Shown piece by piece: positions 8,606-17,664 of a stretch of DNA of 64,000 bases; position 1 is the stretch's first letter; each line of letters begins with the position of its first letter. Origin of the DNA: Methanolobus psychrotolerans (GTDB taxonomy: Archaea > Halobacteriota > Methanosarcinia > Methanosarcinales > Methanosarcinaceae); the NCBI RefSeq assembly GCF_002243045.1, contig NZ_MBKP01000001.1:20454-84453 (forward strand), in the 5' to 3' direction. The translations under genes were made by a program, and so were the position numbers. The notes below the pieces were generated by a model. The model saw only the letters and a list, made by a program, of their open reading frames with translations, had not been told where the DNA came from and did no database searches.

Positions 8606-10408
8606 ATGATGTTAGAAAGCAAATGTATAATAATAGCAGGCGAAGAAGCCGGACCGAAGTCCAATAAGATGGGAGGCATATGGAATGTTATTGATGCCGA
8701 AGCAAAGAACCTTGCAAATCTCATCAGTAAAGGGATCATTGATGAACAAAAAGTTCCCTATATCATTGTAGCAGGTCCTTACTATGGTCACACTGGTTCT
8801 GACTGGAATAAAGGGCAGAATCGTATCACCGATATGAGCGGACTTGAAGAGATAGAAAGCGAAGGCGAGATATTTGAGACCGTTGAAGAGCTTAAAAGAA
8901 AGGGTATCGATGTGCACCCCGGAATTGAATATGTAAGAGGTGTGAAAATAATACACCTGATGTTCAGGACAGATGATTTTTGCCGGGTCAGCAGGGAATA
9001 CAAGGGAAATGAAATGTGTCTGGCCAGCATGATAAAAGCGGAAGCATTTGACTTTATAGGCCTGGATTCCATGACCTATGAGAGTATGGGCAATGGTATG
9101 GAATATACACATTATCTGAATTTATCCTATGCAATTTCCGAATTCGTAAGGACACTTGTAACGGCCCGGGAAAAAAGGTCCCAGAAATATGAAGATGAGG
9201 CAATATCGGAATTTGCCGCATCCCTCATGCCCGCAGTCCATGTTTCACTTCATTGTCATGAATTCGGAGTATTCTATGCTCTTGCCCGTCTGAAGAAACT
9301 TGGATTAAGTGTTAAAACTGTTGCAACTTACCACGCAACACTTCCAGGCAGGTCATCAGGACATCGTTCAATTCAGAAAATAAGAGAGAACGACAGTTCA
9401 TGGGACAGCGGCGTTCCGGTCAATCATGCAAAACTGGAGTCACTTTCAGCATATGCAGACGTTGTTACCGCAGTGGGGGACTCAACGCGTAAGGAAATAA
9501 AACTCTTCTACGGCATAGATTCGGTAGTCGTCCGCAATGGTATAGACAAAGAAGATGAAGAAATAGAGTGGGAAAAGAAGACAATGTGCAGGCAGAAGAT
9601 ACAGAGTAGTCTGTCTGAAAAGATATACAATGTATTTGACAGCAAGACTATACCACCTGACAGGATAATACCCATTTTTTCAATATCACGCATCGAAATA
9701 GAGAACAAAGGATATCCGGATCTGCTCGATTCCCTTTTATTACTTGACAGGATGGTTAAAACTGAGATCGACGCTGGATATCTTGATGAAAACTACCGGG
9801 TAATCTGTTTTATTATTGCTGCACACGGACCAAAGACAAATCTACCCGACAACTTCCCGGTAAATCTTCCAGAAGAGATACTGGTTGGAGAAGAAATACG
9901 CCTTCAGCAGATGATCAAGGCCAGGGGACTGGAATGCTCTAAAATACCGGATGGCAGCAGGCATGTTGCTGCAGTATTGTATCCGCAGTGGATATCCGAC
10001 CATGATGGCGGGCTAAACCTGAGACCTGATGAATTCATGGCAGGTTGCATTGCCGGTGTGTTCCCTTCAAAGTATGAACCTTTCCTGCTTACAGGACTGG
10101 AAGCAGGGAAAGAATCAACCCCAAGCATTGTAAGCAAGATCTGCGGTTTCAGTGACGCACTTAAAACCCTCAAACGCCTTGTCATGGGGATGGGAGGAGT
10201 TATCGTTGTTGATAATATTAATAGCTCTTATCTGGAATCTATTGCAGACTACGCCCTTGCCATGGACTATTTCATTGACACATACACAGATGACAAAGTA
10301 AAGTACAATCTTCTCTGCCAGGAAGCAAATCTTCTTGCAAGAGACATGAACTGGGAAGAGCCCATCAAAACGTACTATGAGCTTCTCACCGGAACGAGGA
10401 TGGAATAA
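8606..10408 (+). CDS. Glycogen synthase, GT3-like glycosyltransferase
   Basis: 600 residues with a GT-B fold. SNKMGGIWNVI near residue 20 corresponds to the nucleotide-sugar loop NKVGGIYTVI of GT3 (animal/fungal-type) glycogen synthases. Further GT3-like blocks are CHEFGVFYAL, VATYHATLPGR, the VVRNGID segment, and near the C-terminus LRPDEFMAGCIAGVFPSKYEPF, whose E-x3-E-like region binds the donor. It should elongate alpha-1,4-glucan from UDP- or ADP-glucose in the cytoplasm. The start ATG at 8606 follows GGGGGAAAGG; an ATG at 8609 is equally possible. It is the first gene of the polysaccharide locus, and the galT-like gene begins 1 base after its stop. The GT3 assignment rests on pattern recognition, and donor specificity is not visible. 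Confidence 0.85.
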   Translation: MMLESKCIIIAGEEAGPKSNKMGGIWNVIDAEAKNLANLISKGIIDEQKVPYIIVAGPYYGHTGSDWNKGQNRITDMSGLEEIESEGEIFETVEELKRKGIDVHPGIEYVRGVKIIHLMFRTDDFCRVSREYKGNEMCLASMIKAEAFDFIGLDSMTYESMGNGMEYTHYLNLSYAISEFVRTLVTAREKRSQKYEDEAISEFAASLMPAVHVSLHCHEFGVFYALARLKKLGLSVKTVATYHATLPGRSSGHRSIQKIRENDSSWDSGVPVNHAKLESLSAYADVVTAVGDSTRKEIKLFYGIDSVVVRNGIDKEDEEIEWEKKTMCRQKIQSSLSEKIYNVFDSKTIPPDRIIPIFSISRIEIENKGYPDLLDSLLLLDRMVKTEIDAGYLDENYRVICFIIAAHGPKTNLPDNFPVNLPEEILVGEEIRLQQMIKARGLECSKIPDGSRHVAAVLYPQWISDHDGGLNLRPDEFMAGCIAGVFPSKYEPFLLTGLEAGKESTPSIVSKICGFSDALKTLKRLVMGMGGVIVVDNINSSYLESIADYALAMDYFIDTYTDDKVKYNLLCQEANLLARDMNWEEPIKTYYELLTGTRME

Positions 10409-10409
10409 A

Positions 10410-11387
10410 ATGTCTGAAATACGTAAGCACTATTTTCTTGACGAGCATTGTATAATAGCATTCGGAAGAAGTAAAAGACCATCTGCTCCAAAGGCTTGTG
10501 GCGAGGATGTCAAATCTGAAAGCTGTTTTTTTTGTAACGGTCACGAGGATCAGACCCCGCCTGCAAATGCAGTGTACAAGAATGGTGAGATCCTCAGGGA
10601 CACTGATGGACAGCGTGTTACAAACTGGCAGATAAGATGCATCCCAAATCTCTATCCTGCATTATCCCCAAATGCCCCGGAAGTCGGACAGACTGTATTT
10701 GAAGTTGAAAAAGGATACGGATTCCATGAAGTGATCGTTGAGGATCCACTGCATGAAAGCAAGCTCCATCTTTTTTCGGATGAAGAGATACTTCTCCTGA
10801 TGAAAGTGTACAGGGACAGAGTAATGCACTACCAGTCACAGGAAGGGATAAGGTACGTTTCACTTTTCAAGAACTGGGGGAAAAAAGCAGGCGCATCCCT
10901 GGAACATACCCACTCGCAACTAATAGCTCTCCCCATAGTTCCCTGCACTATCACAAGAGAAAGGAAGGCAATGGAAGAACTGGGAACCTGCCCTTACTGC
11001 AGGATAGTTGAAAAGGAAATGGGAAAAGAAAGACTTGTGTACGAAAACGATGCTTTCATCCTGATAACACCATATTTTTCCAGGGTTCCCTATGAGATGT
11101 GGATGCTTCCAAAACAGCATGTGAACCATATATCAGCTTTTAGTGATGAAATGCTGCTATCTCTTGGAGACTGCATCAGGAAAACTGTTTCATTGCTGGA
11201 ACAGACTATACCTGAACTGGCATATAATTACATGTTCTTCCAGGTAGAAAATGACCTGAGTTACCATTTCAATGTCCGCATATCACCCGTGACATCGATT
11301 GCTGCTGGTTTTGAAAAGAACACAGATATTTATATCAATTCAATGCCTCCGGAAACAGCTGCTGAGCACCTGCTTGGAAAATCATAG
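10410..11387 (+). CDS. galT: GalT-like hexose-1-phosphate uridylyl/adenylyltransferase
   Basis: 325 residues from the ATG at 10410; an in-frame ATG at 10377 would overlap the preceding gene and lacks homology. N-terminal zinc ligands CFFCNGHEDQTPP and later CPYC, plus the active-site segment GASLEHTHSQ, place it in the GalT branch of the HIT superfamily, where the second His of H-x-H is nucleotidylated. Classical GalT has HPH-x-Q, whereas this one has HTHSQ. It exchanges UMP (or AMP) between hexose-1-phosphates and UDP/ADP-sugars. Placed directly after a glycogen synthase, it may make or recycle the sugar-nucleotide donor or salvage glucose-1-phosphate; that role is inferred. Confidence 0.85.
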   Translation: MSEIRKHYFLDEHCIIAFGRSKRPSAPKACGEDVKSESCFFCNGHEDQTPPANAVYKNGEILRDTDGQRVTNWQIRCIPNLYPALSPNAPEVGQTVFEVEKGYGFHEVIVEDPLHESKLHLFSDEEILLLMKVYRDRVMHYQSQEGIRYVSLFKNWGKKAGASLEHTHSQLIALPIVPCTITRERKAMEELGTCPYCRIVEKEMGKERLVYENDAFILITPYFSRVPYEMWMLPKQHVNHISAFSDEMLLSLGDCIRKTVSLLEQTIPELAYNYMFFQVENDLSYHFNVRISPVTSIAAGFEKNTDIYINSMPPETAAEHLLGKS

Positions 11388-11406
11388 GAGAACATAAGGT
11401 GAAATA

Positions 11407-12573
11407 ATGAAAGAAAATTTAAGAATAGCCATGTTCTCATGGGAAAGCCTTCATTCTGTGAAAGTGGGAGGACTGGCCCCTCATGTGACCGAGTTATCAG
11501 AAGCTATGGCTTTGATTGGACATGAAGTTCATGTATTCACCCGAAACAAGGACATGCTCCCATACGAAATAGTAAATGGGGTACATTATCATCGGGTATA
11601 CAATGCACTTTACGGAGGCATAGTACAACAAATGGACAGTATGTGTGATTCCATGCATACGGCCTTTGTTGAAGCTACCAGGAAATTTGGCGATTTTGAT
11701 CTGACACATGTACATGACTGGCATCCCGTAAATCTGGTCTGCAGACTGAAAGAAGAATATGACATCCCTTTTGTTATCACCTATCATAGTACCGAATGGG
11801 GAAGGAACGGAAATAAACATGGTAACTGGTGGGAAGCCATGGAGATCAGTCACCGTGAATGGAGAGGAGGATATGAGTCGTCATGTGTGATAGTCACCTC
11901 CACTATTCTAAAAAACGAAATACAGCACCTTTACCAGATACCTGACAACAAGATTGCCATCGTACCTAATGGAATACATGAGAACAAGATGAAAATGGAT
12001 GTGGACCCGGGCAAGGTCAAAGCAGAATACGGAATACATCCATACGCTCCGGTAGTCCTTTTTGTGGGGAGGATGAGTTACCAGAAAGGTCCTGACCTTT
12101 TTATCCGGGCTATCCCGGATGTGCTTGCAAGCAGGTGGGATACAAAATTTGTTATAATCGGTGAAGGTGAGATGAGACCAGAATGTGAACGCATAGCCCA
12201 TGAACTAAACATTCAGGACAGTTGTCGCTTTTTAGGCTATGCGGATGAATCCGATAAAAAGAAATGGATGAATGCCTGCAATCTTATATGTGTTCCAAGC
12301 CGCAACGAACCATTTGGCATAATTCTTCTTGAAGCATGGGACATAAGTAAGAATATCGTTGCAACCAATGCAATATCGCTGATAGATAACTTCAGGGATG
12401 GGGTCATAGTTTACCAGAAACCTGAGTCCATTGCATGGGGAATTAAATATGTATTTGACAATTTTGCAGATGGGCAGCTTGGGAAAGAGGGTAAGAAACT
12501 GATCGGAACCAGATATAACTGGAATAACATCGCTGAACTGACAGTGAACCTTTACAAGGGTATTTGCCCATAA
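11407..12573 (+). CDS. GT-B glycosyltransferase (GT4/GT5-like), copy 1
   Basis: 388 residues. It begins IAMFSWESLHSVKVGGLAPH, with the KVGGL donor loop typical of starch/glycogen synthases, continues with HVHDWHP and TYHSTEWGR, and ends with the GT-B C-domain segments LFVGRMSYQKGPDLF and PSRNEPFGIILLEAWD (E-x7-E). It is probably a retaining alpha-glucosyltransferase or glucan-extending enzyme. A clear paralogue lies at 22505-23671, so two copies bracket the glycan-degrading genes. It has an ATG start 19 bases after the galT-like gene with AAGGTGA in front. It could also be a trehalose- or maltose-1-phosphate-forming enzyme; the acceptor is not known. Confidence 0.87.
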   Translation: MKENLRIAMFSWESLHSVKVGGLAPHVTELSEAMALIGHEVHVFTRNKDMLPYEIVNGVHYHRVYNALYGGIVQQMDSMCDSMHTAFVEATRKFGDFDLTHVHDWHPVNLVCRLKEEYDIPFVITYHSTEWGRNGNKHGNWWEAMEISHREWRGGYESSCVIVTSTILKNEIQHLYQIPDNKIAIVPNGIHENKMKMDVDPGKVKAEYGIHPYAPVVLFVGRMSYQKGPDLFIRAIPDVLASRWDTKFVIIGEGEMRPECERIAHELNIQDSCRFLGYADESDKKKWMNACNLICVPSRNEPFGIILLEAWDISKNIVATNAISLIDNFRDGVIVYQKPESIAWGIKYVFDNFADGQLGKEGKKLIGTRYNWNNIAELTVNLYKGICP

Positions 12574-12620
12574 GAATTTATTGAGTATTCAAAATATTAA
12601 CGATCTCAATCGCACAAGGG

Positions 12621-13697
12621 GTGAGGCATATAAAGGCATTTGGAAACAGGGCTTCAAAGAAGGCAGGACTGGCACCTGGGACCCTGGTGCATGTTGGTGA
12701 GGAAAGGACTGAGAAACCAAAGATAACAATAATAGATTATGACAGGGACAACTATCAGGAACACGTCGTTGAAAATGTAGAAGAATGCTTCCCCTTCAAG
12801 GATTATCCGACAGTTTCATGGATTAACCTTGATGGTATCCATCAGGTAGATATTATTGAAAAGCTGGGTAAACACTTTGGTCTGCACCCACTTGTAATGG
12901 AAGATATCCTGCACACAAGCCAGAGGCCAAAAATGGAGGATTATGATTCCTACATTTATATAGTCCTTAAAATGCTCTGGTTTGCTGATGATGATGATAA
13001 AAATGTGCAAGCTGAACAGGTAAGTATAATACTTGGAAATAATTTTGTCCTGTCTTTCCAGGAGATAGAAGGCGACACTTTTAACTTTTTGAGGGAACGT
13101 CTGAGAAATGCCAAGGGCAGGATACGCCTGATGGGAGCCGATTATCTGGCATATGCACTTCTTGATTCCATAGTTGATAATTATTTTATAATAATAGAGA
13201 GGTTTGGAGAAATAATTGAGGACCTGGAAGACAAACTGATAGAGAACCCATCTCCTGAAACCCTGCAAAGTATCCATGACCTGAAGAAGGAAATGATATA
13301 CCTGCGCAAATCCGTATGGCCTCTTAGGGAAGTTATAAACGGGCTGGAAAGGACAGAATCACCTCTGTTCAAAGACACGACATCCGTATTCCTTAAAGAT
13401 GTTTATGACCATACAATACAGGTTGCAGAAGCCGTTGAAACATATCGGGATATACTTTCCGGGATACTGGATGTATATCTTTCAAGCATTAGCAATAAGA
13501 TGAACGAAATTATGAAAATGCTTACGATCATAGCAACTATATTTATACCTCTTACCTTCGTTGCCGGAATGTATGGAATGAATTTTACTTATATGCCTGA
13601 ACTTGATTGGAAATGGGGATATCCTGCCGTCTGGTTTGTCAATATACTGATATTCCTGTCTATGTACACATACTTCCGTAAAAAGAAATGGCTTTAA
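12621..13697 (+). CDS. corA: CorA-family Mg2+/Co2+ transporter
   Basis: 358 residues. A soluble N-terminal alpha/beta funnel domain is followed by a long helix and two C-terminal transmembrane helices. The signature YGMNF sits at the end of the first helix (about residue 322), followed by FTYMPE and WKWGYP, as in CorA channels. The C-terminus RKKKWL is the basic sphere-binding tail. It forms a homopentameric cation channel in the cytoplasmic membrane. The start is GTG at 12621 right after AAGGG. Its position inside a polysaccharide locus is unusual and is shared with the MscS/DUF432 pair just downstream. Confidence 0.94.
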   Translation: MRHIKAFGNRASKKAGLAPGTLVHVGEERTEKPKITIIDYDRDNYQEHVVENVEECFPFKDYPTVSWINLDGIHQVDIIEKLGKHFGLHPLVMEDILHTSQRPKMEDYDSYIYIVLKMLWFADDDDKNVQAEQVSIILGNNFVLSFQEIEGDTFNFLRERLRNAKGRIRLMGADYLAYALLDSIVDNYFIIIERFGEIIEDLEDKLIENPSPETLQSIHDLKKEMIYLRKSVWPLREVINGLERTESPLFKDTTSVFLKDVYDHTIQVAEAVETYRDILSGILDVYLSSISNKMNEIMKMLTIIATIFIPLTFVAGMYGMNFTYMPELDWKWGYPAVWFVNILIFLSMYTYFRKKKWL

Positions 13698-13721
13698 TAA
13701 CAAAACGGATACCGATGACAA

Positions 13722-14435
13722 ATGTTTGACATATATCAACCGCCATTCACCATTGAAACTGAAGATACTGTAATCACTGTTGAGAAACATGGAGATGACC
13801 TTATCTATAAACGCATGTTCCACGGGGAAGAAGAAACTGAACTCCTGTTGCTGAATAATGATGGAGATATCCTTATCAACCCAATTGAACCTGTGAATCT
13901 TCCAAAGAAACTTACTTCGTTCCTGCTTGTAGATTTTAAGCGGCCTGCCCTTATCCGTCCTGGTGACAGGAAAAAAATATACCTGACATTCCCGGTTGAG
14001 ATAGGGGTTTTCATTTCAGATAAGTCAGGGAACCATGAAGTAATTGATACTTTCACGTACTCAAAGATTAAGTTCACACTTTATGGAAGCCACAATCAGG
14101 GACTCATATGCAGGTACTGGGAAAGTGACGTATTCACCGAGCTTCCTCAGACAGACATCCTCTATGAAGGATACATTGAACTGGATATCATCAATGATTC
14201 CAGTCACATGATGGAGGTAACAAAAGCAGTTTTAAATGCTTATGGAATGAAGATCTATTATGGGGACAAAAGACTTGGTATGAAAGCATCCATGAGGATA
14301 ATCAATAAGCTGCTTGCAGAAACTGATTTCAGCACATACCCCACAACTTCAAGGTTCAAAAGATCAATGGAGCTCTATACTTCACGTAAGTTCATGCCCA
14401 TCGGAACAAAAGGCATCATGGAGTTCGGATTATGA
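13722..14435 (+). CDS. DUF432 protein, partner of MscS
   Basis: 237 residues, soluble, without signal or membrane segments. The pattern PPFTIETEDTVITVEK at the start, IRPGDRKKIYLTFPVEIGVF in the middle and a basic C-terminal stretch match the DUF432 family, which is often encoded next to mechanosensitive channels in methanogens. Its stop overlaps the mscS start by 4 bases (ATGA), so the two are translationally coupled and probably function together at the membrane. Molecular function is not known. Confidence 0.8.
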   Translation: MFDIYQPPFTIETEDTVITVEKHGDDLIYKRMFHGEEETELLLLNNDGDILINPIEPVNLPKKLTSFLLVDFKRPALIRPGDRKKIYLTFPVEIGVFISDKSGNHEVIDTFTYSKIKFTLYGSHNQGLICRYWESDVFTELPQTDILYEGYIELDIINDSSHMMEVTKAVLNAYGMKIYYGDKRLGMKASMRIINKLLAETDFSTYPTTSRFKRSMELYTSRKFMPIGTKGIMEFGL

Positions 14436-15307
14436 ACAGTACCGCAATAACAAAATACATTCCTGCCCTTTCAGATCCTTTCCTGCAGATCATTACAGTT
14501 ATTATAATTTTGTTCCTGACCATTGTGATAGGCAAGGCCATAACAATATACCTGCAGAGATCACTCAAGGACAAGATGGACAAAGAGCATCTGAATATAC
14601 TGCTCAAAGTGACATATTACGGCATAATCTTTGCTTCAGTGATCGGTTTTATTTTCCCTGTGCTTCAAATCGATACCTCAAGCCTGCTTGTTGCAGGTGG
14701 TGTTTTGGGTATAATACTTGGTTTTGCCAGTCAGAGCATAGTAGGTAACCTCATATCCGGCATTTTTCTTATGATTGAGCGTCCTATTAAGATAGGAGAT
14801 ACTGTAAATATAGATAATAACCTCGGATTTGTTGAGGATATAAATCTGATATCAACTATAATCCGTACATTTGATGGCCTCTATATGAGATTGCCAAATG
14901 AGACTGTGTTTACCACCAACATTACAAACTACGTGGCCAACCTGGGAAGAAGGTTTGAATATGTGATAGGTATCCGCTATAGTGATGATGCTGATAAGGC
15001 AATAAAGATAATACAGGACATCATCGATAAACAGCCATTTGCATTGGTAGAACCAGCACCCATGGTGTTTGTAGATAACCTTGGAGATAATTCAGTAAAC
15101 ATCATCGTCAGGATATGGGCTCCTGCCACCGAGTGGTATGACATGAAGAAAGAGCTTCTATGGGTAATAAAAAAGACACTGGAGAAGAATGGAATAGAGG
15201 TACCCTTCCCACAGAGGACCCTTTGGTTTGCCAACGAGCTTAATACAAAAAAAACCAATACATATAACGATGATAATAGAATCGTTCCGGGAACTGATCG
15301 AACATGA
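14432..15307 (+). CDS. mscS: Small-conductance mechanosensitive channel, MscS family
   Basis: 291 residues. It has three N-terminal transmembrane helices. The pore-lining third helix reads LLVAGGVLGIILGFASQSIVGN (split here: GGVLGIILGFASQ then SIVGN), followed by the beta domain IERPIKIGDTVNI and a C-terminal alpha/beta domain with VPFPQRTLW near the end. It gates a non-selective pore under membrane tension and releases solutes on hypo-osmotic shock. It overlaps DUF432 upstream and the first GH57 gene downstream by 4 bases each, so channel and carbohydrate genes form one translationally coupled run. A link between glycogen turnover and osmotic adaptation is possible but inferred. Confidence 0.94.
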   Translation: MNSTAITKYIPALSDPFLQIITVIIILFLTIVIGKAITIYLQRSLKDKMDKEHLNILLKVTYYGIIFASVIGFIFPVLQIDTSSLLVAGGVLGIILGFASQSIVGNLISGIFLMIERPIKIGDTVNIDNNLGFVEDINLISTIIRTFDGLYMRLPNETVFTTNITNYVANLGRRFEYVIGIRYSDDADKAIKIIQDIIDKQPFALVEPAPMVFVDNLGDNSVNIIVRIWAPATEWYDMKKELLWVIKKTLEKNGIEVPFPQRTLWFANELNTKKTNTYNDDNRIVPGTDRT

Positions 15308-16434
15308 AAGCTGTCTGCGTTTGTTTTGAGGTACATCTGCCATTGCCATTACGCTGGTACTGGCCACAGGAAGGGTATGGAGAAGCACATATTGAAAAAT
15401 ACTTTGATATGGAAAAAGCATTCCATAATTTCAAAAAGCTGGCTGAGAACCTGGAAACATTAAATGACACGTTATCAAGATCCATAGATAATGGAGGTAA
15501 ATATACCCTGGATGTTTCTGGTGTGTTCCTTGAACAATGTAAATGGGCGCCTGAAGTGATCGATGGTTTCAGGAAACTTGACCCGGAATCTATTTCATTT
15601 GCTGCTTCACCTTATTACCATTCGGTCTGTTCACTGTTTCCTGACCTTACTGAATTCAGGGAACAGCTTGAGATGGATATCGAAATGATAAAGGAACTTT
15701 TCGGCCAGGAACCGAAGACATTTGTCAACACTGAACTTCTGTTTGAGCAGAGAACAATGAAAATGCTCAAAGAGATTGGTTTTAAATGTTTCATATCGGA
15801 AGGTTCCCATAACCTCATGAACGGTTATGACCCCACGCACGTTTACAGCAACGATGTTCCCACACTGCTTCGGCACATTAACTTAAGTGAGGATATGGAG
15901 ATCAAATTCTCAGACAAAGGATGGCCCGGATATCCACTGATAGCCGACAAATTTGCATCATGGATAGCAAGTATGGATGGGGATGTGATAACCCTGTACA
16001 TAAAATATGATGCAATGAACACACACTTACAGAACAATAAAGAGATACTTGAATTCCTGCAGGATATCCCTCTGAGCTTTGAAAAGCATGGAATAAAAAT
16101 GCTTTTGCCTGAAGAAGCTGTGGAGATGTTCAATAAGACCGAATTATCGTCCCTCGATTCAAAGATGACAGCACGCTATGGAATGCACAACCTTCTTGGA
16201 AATCATGCACAACACCTGTTCATGCATGAACTTGTAGATATTGCCAAGCAGCTGAAAATGGTCAAGCAAACTGAAAGAAAAACAGAACTGCAAAGAATAT
16301 TCCGCTATTTGCAACAAAGCGAGATATTCCTGGAAATGAATTCTGAGGAAAGGCGTCTTGGATATGAAAGGGCGGTAAATGATCTATCGATACTTTCCGA
16401 CATTGAGCGTGCCATACTGGAGGCAGGAAAATGA
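15304..16434 (+). CDS. GH57-family protein lacking catalytic acid/base (probable pseudoenzyme)
   Basis: 376 residues. It is homologous along its length to the next gene, a GH57 alpha-amylase-like enzyme. Conserved region 1 has HLP instead of HQP (residues 11-13). The nucleophile position is kept, VNTELLFEQ (E144), but region 4 reads LYIKYDAMNTHLQ where the active relative has IFMDYETFGEHQ, so the acid/base Asp is replaced by Lys (about K234) and the following Glu by Asp. Family knowledge says this Asp is needed for hydrolysis. It may therefore bind glucan without cutting it, or act as a regulatory or structural partner of the second GH57 protein, with which it overlaps by 4 bases. The family call is strong; loss of activity is inferred. 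Confidence 0.85.
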   Translation: MKAVCVCFEVHLPLPLRWYWPQEGYGEAHIEKYFDMEKAFHNFKKLAENLETLNDTLSRSIDNGGKYTLDVSGVFLEQCKWAPEVIDGFRKLDPESISFAASPYYHSVCSLFPDLTEFREQLEMDIEMIKELFGQEPKTFVNTELLFEQRTMKMLKEIGFKCFISEGSHNLMNGYDPTHVYSNDVPTLLRHINLSEDMEIKFSDKGWPGYPLIADKFASWIASMDGDVITLYIKYDAMNTHLQNNKEILEFLQDIPLSFEKHGIKMLLPEEAVEMFNKTELSSLDSKMTARYGMHNLLGNHAQHLFMHELVDIAKQLKMVKQTERKTELQRIFRYLQQSEIFLEMNSEERRLGYERAVNDLSILSDIERAILEAGK

Positions 16435-17627
16435 ATTCTATCTGTCCTTTCTTTGAAGTTCACCAGCCATACAGGCTCAGGTGGTTCTGGCCTGATGATA
16501 AACAGGGTTTTGACAGGTATTTTGATGAAGCTGTTAACAGAGAGATATTCCGTAAGGTTGCCGGCAAGTGTTACCTTCCTGCAAACAGGACCCTGCTTGA
16601 ACTTGTAGACAGCACGGATGGTGAATTCAGGGCAAGCATGTCGATTACAGGTACCCTGCTTGAGCAGTGCCAGGAATGGGGGGAGGATGTGCTTGACTCT
16701 TTCTGCGACCTTGCACAAACAGGTTGTGTAGAATTCCTGGATGAAACATGCTACCATTCCCTTGCATCACTTTTCGAGTCAAAGGATGAGTTCATCGATG
16801 AAGTGAAAGAGCACCGTGAACTTGTTTCGGAACTACTTAGCGTCACTCCGCGCATATTAAGGAACACCGAGATGCTCTATAACAACAGCATTGCACAATT
16901 TGCAAGTCAGATGGGATACCACGCAATACTTACGGAAGGTATTGAACGTATCCTGGAAGGGAGGTCTCCTGATCACGTATATAAAGCAAAAGGTAGTGAT
17001 ATAGCTGTCCTGCTTCGTAATTATAAACTAAGTGATGACATCGGATATCGTTTTTCTTCCAGGTGGTGGGAAGAATATCCGCTTACTGCCGGTAAATGGG
17101 CAAACTGGGTATCCTGGCAGAAAGGTGAAACCATGAATATCTTTATGGATTACGAGACATTCGGTGAGCATCAATGGGAAGACTCAGGTATTTTTGATTT
17201 CCTCAAGGCGCTACCTGGCGAAGTAAAGGATAGGGGAATGCGATTCCTTACGCCGTCACAGACAATTGATACCTACATGCCTGCCGGCGAGATAGACGTA
17301 GGTGATTTTTCCACAATATCATGGGCAGATATAGAAAGGGACACAAGCGCATGGCTTGGAAATGACATGCAGCGTCGTTGTTTTGAGGAAATGAAAATAC
17401 TTGAGACATATGTAAAAAGAACAAAAGATGCAGAACTGCTGAGAATATGGAAACACCTGCTGACATCAGACCATTATTACTACATGAGTACAAAATGGCT
17501 TGGGGACGGGGATGTTCATTCATATTTCAGCATACACAGCAGTCCCTATGATGCAGCGGTTAACTTCATGGCAGCACTGACGGACTTTAAGGCACGTGTC
17601 TTCAGGACCCTGACAGGAACAGAATAA
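16431..17627 (+). CDS. GH57-family alpha-amylase-like glycoside hydrolase
   Basis: 398 residues. All GH57 hallmarks are visible: EVHQPYRLRW (region 1), a catalytic nucleophile Glu in RNTEMLYNN (E147), the acid/base Asp in MDYETFGEHQ (D240) and a C-terminal helical part. It should hydrolyse or transfer alpha-1,4-glucans in the cytoplasm; there is no signal peptide. Its start overlaps the stop of the degenerate GH57 paralogue, suggesting co-production in fixed ratio. The length fits the alpha-amylase-type GH57 group rather than the larger branching enzymes. Substrate specificity cannot be told. Confidence 0.9.
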   Translation: MNSICPFFEVHQPYRLRWFWPDDKQGFDRYFDEAVNREIFRKVAGKCYLPANRTLLELVDSTDGEFRASMSITGTLLEQCQEWGEDVLDSFCDLAQTGCVEFLDETCYHSLASLFESKDEFIDEVKEHRELVSELLSVTPRILRNTEMLYNNSIAQFASQMGYHAILTEGIERILEGRSPDHVYKAKGSDIAVLLRNYKLSDDIGYRFSSRWWEEYPLTAGKWANWVSWQKGETMNIFMDYETFGEHQWEDSGIFDFLKALPGEVKDRGMRFLTPSQTIDTYMPAGEIDVGDFSTISWADIERDTSAWLGNDMQRRCFEEMKILETYVKRTKDAELLRIWKHLLTSDHYYYMSTKWLGDGDVHSYFSIHSSPYDAAVNFMAALTDFKARVFRTLTGTE

Positions 17628-17664
17628 TTCATTTAAACCATTATTAGTTATCAGGAGGTAGTGT

